A stretch of 64,000 nt of DNA from Burkholderiaceae bacterium. Its GTDB lineage: Bacteria; Pseudomonadota; Gammaproteobacteria; Burkholderiales; Burkholderiaceae_A. The translations under genes were made by a program, and so were the position numbers. The stretch lies in the NCBI GenBank assembly GCA_018882785.1, contig VERI01000005.1:26435-90434 (forward strand). Reading direction: 5' to 3'. The notes under the pieces were generated by a model. The model searched no databases. It was given only the letters and a program-made list of their open reading frames with translations, and had not been told where the DNA came from. Of the stretch, positions 27,148 to 35,390 are shown piece by piece (position 1 is the first letter of the stretch; every line of letters starts with the position of its first letter).

Positions 27148-27467
27148 TGGTTGTCCTGGTTGTAATTCTTGAGATCCTTGCGAACGTTTGCTTGAGTCCG
27201 CGCGGCTGCAGCTGAACTTGTCGCTGCGTTTATTGCAGCCCCAGCATCGTTACCTGAGATTTCTTGGGCAATACCCGCTGTCTGATTTCGGATGGTCTGA
27301 CCAAGCATGCTGTAGACACCGATCGCTGCCACCGCAACCACAGCGACAACGACAATGTATTCAGTCATTCCCTGCCCCCGTGGCGATGCGGTCAATCGAA
27401 GTTCATTGGGCAAACGGCGGCTCGCGCCGATGATCCATCGAAAACAATTCAGAATAGTTTTTGACAT
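27144..27467 (-). CDS. Flp-type prepilin with extended tail
   Basis: A 107-residue protein and first gene of the Tad operon. After a basic leader of about 30 residues it shows SPRG/QGMTEYIVVVAVVAVAAIG, a perfect G/x4-E-Y prepilin site followed by a hydrophobic helix. The mature part continues with an Ala/Asn/Gln-rich tail of about 50 residues, longer than classical Flp1. The start is ATG 27467, directly behind GGAGG; an upstream GTG in the same frame lies inside the ribosome site and is unlikely. It may be the major pilin. Confidence 0.75.
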   Translation of the reverse strand: MSKTILNCFRWIIGASRRLPNELRLTASPRGQGMTEYIVVVAVVAVAAIGVYSMLGQTIRNQTAGIAQEISGNDAGAAINAATSSAAAARTQANVRKDLKNYNQDNH

Positions 27468-27533
27468 AAACACCTCCGATAAATGCCAATCTGAGTGACT
27501 GGCCGAAGGCTATGATCGGCAGTTTAGGTCGCC

Positions 27534-27572
27534 AAAAAAATCATCTAGACGAACTACCCTGGCCCGTCTAGA
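27534..27572 (-). terminator. Rho-independent terminator after ZIP gene
   Basis: On the minus strand, an 8-bp stem TCTAGACG/CGTCTAGA (27572-27565 with 27551-27544) is followed by TGA and a run of seven T (A-run 27534-27540 on the plus strand). It ends the polA-hydrolase-ZIP transcript and isolates the Tad operon, whose promoter must lie between here and 27467. Confidence 0.88.
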
Positions 27573-27601
27573 GCAATCGATATGTCGGCGAACAAAGGGC
27601 T

Positions 27602-28396
27602 TTAATGCCCATGCAGCACATTGGCCGCAAATCCTGCAACCCCAATGCCAAGAAGCATGAGCGCAGGCTGCTGCCAGGCCGCCGCACTGAGGCCACCATG
27701 GTGGCCATGTGCCTGGGCATGGAGCTGAGGGATCAGATCCGATAGTGCGATGTAAATAAAGTTGGCTGCAGCTACCACCAGGAGATATGGGATCCAGCCA
27801 GCTGACTGCGCAAGGAAAAAATAAGCAACGAGCGCGCCAATGAGTGCGCCACAGCCCGTCAAAAGATTAAACAGCAGTGCCCGCGACTTAGTAAAACCGC
27901 TATTAAGCAGCACTAAGAAATTACCAATCTGCTGCGGAACTTCGTGGGTCGCAATTGCTAACGCCGTGAGCAGCCCCAGGAGCGGCCCGGCATGAAATGC
28001 TGCAGCGATAAGCACGCCATCTGCAAACGCATGAATACAACTACCAATCAGTAACGCCCAGCCCCCACGGCCCGCTGATGCAGCATCGTGTCCATGCGGA
28101 TGATCATGGCCATCATGCTCATGGTGATGGTTATGGCGCAGAATCGCCAGTCGCTCTAAAACAAAAAATCCGACCAGGCCGCCCAAGAGGGCAAGGCTCA
28201 CGCCATGGATCTCACCACCCAGATGCACACTCTCCGGCAGTAGGTGCAACAAGGCCGTGCCCAGCAGCATGCCGGCCGAAAAACTCACGAGCCGATCCAC
28301 CACTCGCGTCAGTGGCCCAAGCGATACCGCCGCCGCCAGCAGCACCGAGATCAGTGTGGCTGCGGTTGCTGCCGCGACGGTGTAAATCAATAACAT
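27602..28396 (-). CDS. ZIP family metal ion transporter
   Basis: A 264-residue membrane protein with eight predicted helices. A His/Asp-rich cytoplasmic loop (HNHHHEHDGHDHPHGHD) lies between helices 3 and 4, the ZIP hallmark. The helix-4/5 metal path shows SCIHAFADGVLIAAAF and ATHEVPQQIGNF. Family members move zinc or other divalent cations into the cytosol. It ends in HGH and is followed by a strong terminator. It lies downstream of the hydrolase gene on the same strand. The metal cannot be decided from sequence. Confidence 0.92.
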   Translation of the reverse strand: MLLIYTVAAATAATLISVLLAAAVSLGPLTRVVDRLVSFSAGMLLGTALLHLLPESVHLGGEIHGVSLALLGGLVGFFVLERLAILRHNHHHEHDGHDHPHGHDAASAGRGGWALLIGSCIHAFADGVLIAAAFHAGPLLGLLTALAIATHEVPQQIGNFLVLLNSGFTKSRALLFNLLTGCGALIGALVAYFFLAQSAGWIPYLLVVAAANFIYIALSDLIPQLHAQAHGHHGGLSAAAWQQPALMLLGIGVAGFAANVLHGH

Positions 28397-28402
28397 CAGC
28401 GC

Positions 28403-29299
28403 TTATGCAACACCGTGTTTTTTAAACCAGGCAAGTGCCCGTTGGAATGCGTCCTCTGCGGCCTCTTTTCGATAGGTCGGGCGATAGTCGGCATGAAACG
28501 CATGGGGCGCATCCGGATAAATTACAAACTCCGAGGACTGTGATGCCTTGCCGCCAAAGGATAGTCGCGTCTTCATCTCTTCGACGGTATCCATGGGAAT
28601 ACCGTCGTCTTTACCGCCGTAGAGCCCCAGCACTGGCCACTTCAGCTTATCGGCGATGTCATGGGGATGCGTGGGCGTAGCAGGAATAACCGTGGTCATC
28701 AGCCGGCCATACCAGGCCACTCCCGTTTTGATGCGCGGGTTTACAGCCGAGGCCATCCAGACAATACGGCCACCCCAGCAGAATCCGGTCACGCCAAAAC
28801 GCGCAGCATCGCCCCCGTTACCTGCGGCCCAGTCCAGCGCGGCGTCCAGATCACCGAGTACCTCTGTATCAGTGACTTTGCTCACCACATTAGAAAAAAT
28901 CTCTGGCACCGTTTTGTATTGCATGACATTGCCGTGACGAACAAAAAAATCCGGGGCAATCGCCAGGTAGCCCCGCTTCGCAAGCCGCCGGCAGACATCC
29001 TGAATATGCTCATGCACGCTCCAGATCTCGTGAATCACGATAACGGTAGGCAGTTTGGTCTTGCCCGCGGGCATCGCACGATAGGCGGGAATCTTGCGAT
29101 CTTTCGCCTGAATCTCAATCATGCCCGCAGTCAGTCCCTGGGTATCGGTCGTGATCACCTGGGCAAGTAGCTCACCTGTGGGCGCAACCGATGCAGCAAA
29201 CCCAGCCGCAACAGAGGCCTTGATGAACCCGCGTCGGCTTGAGCCATCAGCAGATTGCGGCGATAAGGAATTAATTTCGTCTTGAATAGCCTTATTCAT
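28403..29299 (-). CDS. Dienelactone hydrolase family protein, Tat-exported
   Basis: A 298-residue alpha/beta hydrolase. A twin-arginine signal (SSRRGFIKASVAAGFAASV) predicts folded export to the periplasm. The dienelactone-hydrolase triad is visible: Cys in GFCWGGR, Asp in GGKDDGIP and His in PDAPHAFH, plus the early Glu of IHEIWSVHEHI. The start is ATG 29299 with CAGGAG upstream. Natural substrates of the exported branch of this family are not known. It lies between polA and the ZIP gene, and all three are probably co-transcribed. Confidence 0.9.
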   Translation of the reverse strand: MNKAIQDEINSLSPQSADGSSRRGFIKASVAAGFAASVAPTGELLAQVITTDTQGLTAGMIEIQAKDRKIPAYRAMPAGKTKLPTVIVIHEIWSVHEHIQDVCRRLAKRGYLAIAPDFFVRHGNVMQYKTVPEIFSNVVSKVTDTEVLGDLDAALDWAAGNGGDAARFGVTGFCWGGRIVWMASAVNPRIKTGVAWYGRLMTTVIPATPTHPHDIADKLKWPVLGLYGGKDDGIPMDTVEEMKTRLSFGGKASQSSEFVIYPDAPHAFHADYRPTYRKEAAEDAFQRALAWFKKHGVA

Positions 29300-29319
29300 T
29301 GCAGACTCCTGTTCCATAG

Positions 29320-32115
29320 TTAATGGGCCTCATCCCAGTTATCACCCACCCCAACATCAACAATCAACGGCACCCGAAGCTTGGCGACGGTCTCCATCTT
29401 TTCCGGTAAAAGACCGCGGATGGTCTCGATTTCGTCTTCCGGCACCTCCAGGACCAGCTCGTCGTGGACCTGCAGAACCAGCCGAGATCTTAGCTGCTTC
29501 TGCTCCAGACTCTGCTGTACCTGGATCATCGCAAGCTTAATTAAATCCGCTGCCGTGCCCTGCATTGGAGCGTTAATTGCCGCACGCTCAGCAGCCTGGC
29601 GGCGCGGGCCGCTCGGCGAATTGATCTCCGGCAGCCACAGCCGTCGGCCAAACACGGTCTCGACATAGCCCTTGGATTTCGCCTGGTCACGGATCTCATC
29701 CATATAACGCTTTACCCCTGGGTATTTCGCGAAATACTGGCCAATGTAGTTTTTGGCGACACCCTGTTCGATATCTAGATTTCTCGCAAGCCCATAGGCA
29801 CTCATGCCATAGATCAGTCCAAAGTTGATTACCTTGGCATACCGGCGCTGCTCACCACTGACCTGGTCAAGCGGCACGCCAAACACCTCACTCGCAGTCG
29901 CGCGATGGACATCCTCACCCGCTTGGAATGCGGCCATCAGCCCTTGATCTTCAGACAGATGGGCCATGATGCGCAGCTCAATCTGCGAATAGTCTGCCGA
30001 CATGAGTTTCGAGCCCTTTGGCGCAACAAATGCCTGACGGATACGCCGACCCTCCGGCGTACGCACGGGAATATTCTGCAAATTCGGGTCACTCGATGCC
30101 AGCCGCCCCGTTACCGCAACCGCCTGTGAGAACGTGGTGTGCACGCGCCGGGTAGTTGAATCCACCATCCTGGGTAATTTATCGGTGTATGTCGACTTCA
30201 GCTTTGAAAAGCTTCGCCACTCCAGCAATATCCGCGGCAACGGATAGTCTTCGGCAAGCTTTTCTAAAACATCTTCGTCAGTAGAGGCCGCACCTGTGGC
30301 GGTCTTTTTGACTGGGGTATAGCCAAGCTTTTCGAAAAGAATTTCACCAAGCTGCTTCGGAGATCCCAGATTAAAAGGCTGTCCAGCCAGTTCATGGGCC
30401 TGGGCCTCAAGCGCAGCAATTTTCTTGGCGAGCTCGGCGCTTTGCTCAATTAAGAGTCGGGCATCGACCTCAATGCCGTTGTGCTCCATCTGCCAGAGTA
30501 CCTGTGCGACGGGCAGCTCAATATCAGAATAGACCCGATGAAGCTTGGCATCGGCCTGAATCTGGGGCCATAGGGTGTCATGCAAATGAAGCGTGAAATC
30601 CGAGTCTTCGCCCGAGTAACGTGTGGCCACCTCGATGGAAACTTCATCAAACCCGATGCGCGAGGCACCCTTGCCAGTGACATCGTCATAGCTTAGGCCT
30701 TTGCGGCCAAGATGCCGCTGCGATAACGAATCCAGATCATGCGACTTGTGGGCCTCCAGCACATAGGACTCCAGCAAGGTGTCATGGGCAACACCACGCA
30801 AAAAGATTCCAGCACCTGCTAAGACATGCATGTCGTACTTCAGATTCTGTCCGACCTTTTTCCGCGAGCCATCTTCAAACCAGGGTTTAAGCTTTGCTAA
30901 CACCTCTTCAGCAGGCAGTTGCTGCGGTGCCCCCGCATAGCGGTGGGCCAACGGGATGTAGACCGCCTTGCCGCGGGCCCAGGAAAACGACAGGCCTACA
31001 ATGCGTGCGGCGCGCGGATCAATCGATGTCGTTTCGGTATCAAATGCCGCAAGCGTCTGTGCCTGAAGCTCCTTAAAGAACGTATCAAAGGCACCCCACT
31101 CGGCAATCGTCTGATACTCACCCTGCACCTCAAAGAGATCGGAAGCGGCGGATGCCACTGGCAAAGCAGATGAAGCTGCCGAGGCGCCCCCAGCCCCCTG
31201 CCCCTGAACGGATTCATCACCAATGCCGCGCAGGCTTCGATCGAGCTGGTAGGTCTCTTTAAGCGCGCCGATCGCCGCCATATCTAAAGGCATCCAGACC
31301 AGATCCTGATCAAAACTCTTGATCACCGATGATAGATCACAGTCAGTCTTTACGGTCACCAGCTGTCGTGCTGTGGGCAGCCAATTAAGCGCCTGCCGCA
31401 GATGCTCGCCTACGACGCCTGAGATTTCTCCTGCAGCAGCCATCACTGCATCCAGAGAGCCGTACTGATTGAGCCATTTTGCTGCAGTCTTTGGGCCAAC
31501 CTTCTGAACGCCCGGCACGTTATCCGAGGTGTCGCCGACCAAAGACAGGTAATCCACAATTAACTCGGGCGGGACGCCAAACTTTTCAATCACAGCCTGA
31601 CGATCCGAGACCTTTGCAGGTCCGCCATCGCGGCTCATGGTGTCGATCAGCGTCACCTGGTCGTTGACCAACTGCGCAAGGTCCTTATCGCCCGTTACGA
31701 TCATCGTGGGCAGGCCCTGCCCAGCCGCCTGAAGCGCCAGTGTGCCAATCACATCATCGGCCTCTACCCCATCGACCTGCAACAGCGGCCAGCCCAAGGC
31801 CCGCACCGCCTGGAAAATCGGCTGCACCTGGGCTGCCAGATCCTCCGGCATCGCGGACCGGTTGGCCTTGTATTCGGCATAAATCTGATCGCGAAAGGTC
31901 GGACCTTTTGGATCAAACACACAGGCCACATAGCGTGCAGGCCATTCGCTGCGGACTCGGCGCAGCATATTCACCATGCCGGTTAATGCCCCGGTGGGAA
32001 GACCGGAACGGGTTCTCAGATCCGGCAGTGCGTGAAAAGCCCGATAAAGAAAACTTGAGGCGTCGATCAGAAGCAGGCGTGCGGGCTGCTCAGCGGCCTG
32101 GGAATCAGTATTCAC
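29320..32115 (-). CDS. polA: DNA polymerase I
   Basis: A 931-residue family A polymerase with all three activities. Residues about 10-300 are the 5'-3' flap nuclease (LLLIDASSFLYRAFHALP, GVEADDVIGTLA). About 345-530 form the 3'-5' proofreading domain with its acidic residues retained (FDTETTSID). The rest is the polymerase, with motif A SADYSQIELRIMAHLS, motif B VINFGLIYGMSAYGL and motif C QVHDELVLEVP. It serves Okazaki-fragment maturation and excision repair. The start is given as GTG 32115 behind GGAA; TTG 32127 is possible. Divergent from glnS. Confidence 0.96.
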   Translation of the reverse strand: MNTDSQAAEQPARLLLIDASSFLYRAFHALPDLRTRSGLPTGALTGMVNMLRRVRSEWPARYVACVFDPKGPTFRDQIYAEYKANRSAMPEDLAAQVQPIFQAVRALGWPLLQVDGVEADDVIGTLALQAAGQGLPTMIVTGDKDLAQLVNDQVTLIDTMSRDGGPAKVSDRQAVIEKFGVPPELIVDYLSLVGDTSDNVPGVQKVGPKTAAKWLNQYGSLDAVMAAAGEISGVVGEHLRQALNWLPTARQLVTVKTDCDLSSVIKSFDQDLVWMPLDMAAIGALKETYQLDRSLRGIGDESVQGQGAGGASAASSALPVASAASDLFEVQGEYQTIAEWGAFDTFFKELQAQTLAAFDTETTSIDPRAARIVGLSFSWARGKAVYIPLAHRYAGAPQQLPAEEVLAKLKPWFEDGSRKKVGQNLKYDMHVLAGAGIFLRGVAHDTLLESYVLEAHKSHDLDSLSQRHLGRKGLSYDDVTGKGASRIGFDEVSIEVATRYSGEDSDFTLHLHDTLWPQIQADAKLHRVYSDIELPVAQVLWQMEHNGIEVDARLLIEQSAELAKKIAALEAQAHELAGQPFNLGSPKQLGEILFEKLGYTPVKKTATGAASTDEDVLEKLAEDYPLPRILLEWRSFSKLKSTYTDKLPRMVDSTTRRVHTTFSQAVAVTGRLASSDPNLQNIPVRTPEGRRIRQAFVAPKGSKLMSADYSQIELRIMAHLSEDQGLMAAFQAGEDVHRATASEVFGVPLDQVSGEQRRYAKVINFGLIYGMSAYGLARNLDIEQGVAKNYIGQYFAKYPGVKRYMDEIRDQAKSKGYVETVFGRRLWLPEINSPSGPRRQAAERAAINAPMQGTAADLIKLAMIQVQQSLEQKQLRSRLVLQVHDELVLEVPEDEIETIRGLLPEKMETVAKLRVPLIVDVGVGDNWDEAH

Positions 32116-32199
32116 CGGGAGTTCCAAGAAATCGTGTCACGAATGGGAAGGCCTGCCAGTGTAGCTAAAATCAGGGTTTACGAACCCCGCCCCCTCCCC

Positions 32200-33903
32200 A
32201 TGACTAACCCTCCCCCAGCCCCCGTTAATTTCATCCGCCACATCATTGACGCGGACCTGACGGCTGGACGGGTCCAGTCGGTCGTCACCCGCTTTCCGCC
32301 AGAGCCCAACGGCTATCTACATTTTGGACATGCAAAATCGATCTGCCTGAACTTTGGGCTGGCACGGGACTATCAGGGACGCTGCCATCTTCGGCTTGAT
32401 GACACCAACCCCACCCGAGAGGAACAAGAGTATGTCGATGCCATTGAGGCAGCAGTCAAATGGCTCGGCTTTGACTGGGGTGCACACCACTATTTTGCAA
32501 GCGATTACTTTGAGCAGCTCTATGAATTTGCCGAAGCCTTAATTCAGGACGGGCACGCATACGTCGACTCGCAATCCGCAGAGGATATTCGGACCCATCG
32601 TGGCACGCTGACTGCGGCAGGAAAAAATTCACCCTTTCGGGATCGATCCGCGCAGGAAAATCTCTCGCTTTTTCGTGACATGAGGGCGGGCAAGTTTCCC
32701 GATGGCAGCCATGTACTGCGGGCCAAAATCGATATGGCATCTCCGAACATGAATCTTCGGGATCCCGTGCTCTACCGAATCCGACATGCTGAGCACCACC
32801 GCACGGGTAAGCAGTGGTGCATCTATCCGCTCTATGACTACGCGCATCCCCTATCAGATGCCATTGAGCAGATCACCCACTCGATCTGCACCCTTGAATT
32901 TGAGGACCATCGGCCACTCTACGACTGGCTACTGGAAAAGGTCGCTGCCAGCGGAAAACTCAATCCCCAAGCGCTACCGCATCAGTTTGAGTTTGCGCGA
33001 CTGAATCTAACTTATGTGGTGCTCTCCAAACGTAAGCTGGTCGATCTGATTGAAGCAAAGGCAGTCAACGGCTGGGATGACCCGCGTATGCCCACCCTGA
33101 TGGCCGCCCGACGTCGCGGCTACACACCCGAAGGGTTTCGTCGCTTTGCGGAAATGATCGGTGTATCCAAATCCGATGGGTGGATCGATTACAGCGTGCT
33201 GGAAGAATGCATGCGCGATCATTTGAACGATACAGCGCTGCGGCGCATTGCAGTGATTGATCCAGTAAAGCTCGTGTTAGAAAACGTACCTGAAGGCCAT
33301 GAGGAAGAATGCTTTGCACCCAATCACCCTCAGCAGCCCGATCTGGGCAAACGGGCGATTCCCTTCTCCAGAGAGCTCTGGATCGAGCGGGATGATTTTC
33401 AGGAAACTCCCGTGAAGGGGTTTTTCCGACTCTCGCCCGGCGCGCAGGTCAGACTGCGCTATGCCTATGTCATTGAATGCACAGGATTTGAGAAAACCGC
33501 TGACGGTGAAGTAACCGAAATTCGCGCAAAGATTTTTCCAGACAGCAAAAGCGGCACACCGGGTGCCGACCAGTACAAGGTAAAGGGCAATATTCATTGG
33601 GTCTCCAAGGCACATGCCTATATCGGACCGCTTCGAATGTTTGATCGGCTCTTTGCCCATCCAACACCGGGCGCCCGACGAGAAGGTGACGCTCCTGAAT
33701 TAGAGCGCAACTTTTTAGATGACCTTAATCCCAACTCGCTCACAGAAATTCAGGCAGCAATGGAGCCGAGTCTTAAAGACGCAAAACCGGAGGATCGGTT
33801 TCAATTTGAGCGGCACGGATACTTTGTCGCAGACCTGAAGGACTCCTCTGCCGGTGCACCAGTCTTTAATCGCACCGTCACCCTAAAAGACTCCTGGAAA
33901 TAA
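32200..33903 (+). CDS. glnS: Glutaminyl-tRNA synthetase
   Basis: A 567-residue class I synthetase. The HIGH-type motif PPEPNGYLHFGHA and the KMSKS-type VLSKRKL are present. The C-terminal beta-barrel anticodon domain ends FQFERHGYFVADLKDS. The start is ATG 32200; the frame is open back to 32134 but that extension has no family similarity. It charges tRNA-Gln directly in the cytoplasm. It heads a plus-strand operon with the quinone oxidoreductase three bases downstream. Confidence 0.96.
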   Translation: MTNPPPAPVNFIRHIIDADLTAGRVQSVVTRFPPEPNGYLHFGHAKSICLNFGLARDYQGRCHLRLDDTNPTREEQEYVDAIEAAVKWLGFDWGAHHYFASDYFEQLYEFAEALIQDGHAYVDSQSAEDIRTHRGTLTAAGKNSPFRDRSAQENLSLFRDMRAGKFPDGSHVLRAKIDMASPNMNLRDPVLYRIRHAEHHRTGKQWCIYPLYDYAHPLSDAIEQITHSICTLEFEDHRPLYDWLLEKVAASGKLNPQALPHQFEFARLNLTYVVLSKRKLVDLIEAKAVNGWDDPRMPTLMAARRRGYTPEGFRRFAEMIGVSKSDGWIDYSVLEECMRDHLNDTALRRIAVIDPVKLVLENVPEGHEEECFAPNHPQQPDLGKRAIPFSRELWIERDDFQETPVKGFFRLSPGAQVRLRYAYVIECTGFEKTADGEVTEIRAKIFPDSKSGTPGADQYKVKGNIHWVSKAHAYIGPLRMFDRLFAHPTPGARREGDAPELERNFLDDLNPNSLTEIQAAMEPSLKDAKPEDRFQFERHGYFVADLKDSSAGAPVFNRTVTLKDSWK

Positions 33904-33906
33904 GCC

Positions 33907-34908
33907 ATGCATGTCATTGCCCACGAAGCCCCAACGCCCGGGCTGCCCCCCGGCACACTGCCCGCGACTCGCCTGATCGAGATCGACTCACCGAAGCCCA
34001 CAGCCGAGCAGGTATTAATTAAGGTCGAATACGCTGGCGTCAATCGGCCAGATCTTTTGCAGCGCAAAGGACTGTACCCGCCACCGCCAGGCGCATCGCC
34101 CTATATGGGCCTGGAGGTCAGCGGCACCATTGCCAGCGTGGGTGCGGGCGTGACGCAGTGGAAAGTGGGTGACCGTGTCTGCGCGCTTACTCCCGGCGGC
34201 GGTTACGCCGAAGAGGTGCTCACCCATGCCGGCCACTGCATGCCAATTCCAGGGGGCTTGAGCATGTTGCAGGCGGCTGCACTTCCTGAGACCTATCTCA
34301 CAGTGTGGGCCAACCTGATCGAACGCGGAGCACTCAAGTCTGGCGAAACAGTGCTTATTCACGGCGGCTCCAGTGGCATTGGTGTGACTGCAATTCAAAT
34401 GGCCAAATGGATGCAAGCCACCGTCTTTACGACCGTGGGCTCTGATGAAAAAGCACGGGCCTGCGCTGAACTCGGCGCAGACGTCGTGATGAACTATCGC
34501 ACTGATGACTGGGCGAATGTCGTAAAAGAAAAAACTGCTGGACAAGGCGTCAACCTGATCCTGGACATGGTGGGCGCTGCCTACATGGAGAGAAACCTGC
34601 GCAGCCTTGCCCTTGAGGGTCGCCTTGTACAGATCGCATTTCTCACCGGCAGCAAAACCGAGATTGACTGGACGCCCCTGATGATTAAGCGGCTCACCTT
34701 CACCGGTTCGACCCTGCGGGCCCGCTCCGATGAGCAAAAATCAAGGCTCGTAGCCGCACTTCAACAGACCATCTGGCCACAGCTTGCCAAGGGCGCTCTG
34801 CTGCCCAAGATTCATTCGGTATTTCCCCTCACCGAGATCGATCAGGCCCATGCTTTAATGGAATCCTCCGCCCACGTCGGCAAGATCATGCTCAAGGTCT
34901 CCCCATGA
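33907..34908 (+). CDS. NAD(P)H quinone oxidoreductase, zinc-free MDR family
   Basis: A 333-residue medium-chain reductase of the PIG3/QOR type. VKVEYAGVNRPDLLQRKGLYPPP and YMGLEVSGTIASVGAGV form the catalytic domain, and the NADPH-binding Rossmann motif is ETVLIHGGSSGIGVTAIQMA. The cysteine ligands of zinc alcohol dehydrogenases are absent. It reduces quinones or related electrophiles with NADPH. It overlaps the His-rich protein gene downstream by four bases (ATGA). Confidence 0.92.
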   Translation: MHVIAHEAPTPGLPPGTLPATRLIEIDSPKPTAEQVLIKVEYAGVNRPDLLQRKGLYPPPPGASPYMGLEVSGTIASVGAGVTQWKVGDRVCALTPGGGYAEEVLTHAGHCMPIPGGLSMLQAAALPETYLTVWANLIERGALKSGETVLIHGGSSGIGVTAIQMAKWMQATVFTTVGSDEKARACAELGADVVMNYRTDDWANVVKEKTAGQGVNLILDMVGAAYMERNLRSLALEGRLVQIAFLTGSKTEIDWTPLMIKRLTFTGSTLRARSDEQKSRLVAALQQTIWPQLAKGALLPKIHSVFPLTEIDQAHALMESSAHVGKIMLKVSP

Positions 34909-35390
34909 CAACCGTAAATCCCCCCTCCGCCGCACAGTCACGCACAAAACTGCATGTGTATACATCCCCATCACCTGCCCTGCTTCTTCGCGTGGTGCGG
35001 TATCTCTGCAGTCAACAGATTGCAGTAGAGGTCGGCAAGAATTTTGTAAAGTTTCCCCGCGCAGAGCCCCGTGGCGATGACGCAGCAGCCGCTCTGAAGG
35101 CAATGGGATTTCGAGTGCTGACCAGCATGGATCAGTTTGATCCCGATACCGATGCCAATATGGGTGAACGGTGTGCTCCGCTGTTGGCTGAAGAGCAGGC
35201 CCCCAAGGGCCATGTACATGGGCCGGACTGCGGTCATGATCACGCGGGCCATGTGCACGGACCCGACTGCGGCCACGATCACCATCACGGCAAACATGGC
35301 GATCACAGCCATGACCATAAGCATGATCACGACCACGACCATGAGCATGACCACGGTCACAGCCACGGCCACCGCGGACATCAGCACTGA
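34905..35390 (+). CDS. His-rich putative metal-binding protein
   Basis: A 161-residue protein of two parts. Residues 1-100 are a small folded-looking domain (LHVYTSPSPALLLRVVRYLC, KAMGFRVLTSMDQFDPDTD) that I do not recognise. Residues 102-161 hold 25 histidines, including two direct copies of GHVHGPDCGHDH, then alternating His/Asp. Such tails bind zinc, nickel or cobalt in storage proteins and metallochaperones. Function here is inferred only. The stop codon overlaps the start of the giant uvrA (TGATG), so the two are translationally coupled. No signal peptide is seen, so it should be cytoplasmic. Confidence 0.75.
   Translation: MTTVNPPSAAQSRTKLHVYTSPSPALLLRVVRYLCSQQIAVEVGKNFVKFPRAEPRGDDAAAALKAMGFRVLTSMDQFDPDTDANMGERCAPLLAEEQAPKGHVHGPDCGHDHAGHVHGPDCGHDHHHGKHGDHSHDHKHDHDHDHEHDHGHSHGHRGHQH

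Noticed and set aside
27474..27601. Promoter for the Tad operon
   Set aside because: One must exist here, but no -35/-10 pair stood out enough by eye to report.
34015..34737. 240-codon minus-strand frame opposite the quinone oxidoreductase
   Set aside because: No motif; the plus-strand gene has intact catalytic and nucleotide-binding motifs.
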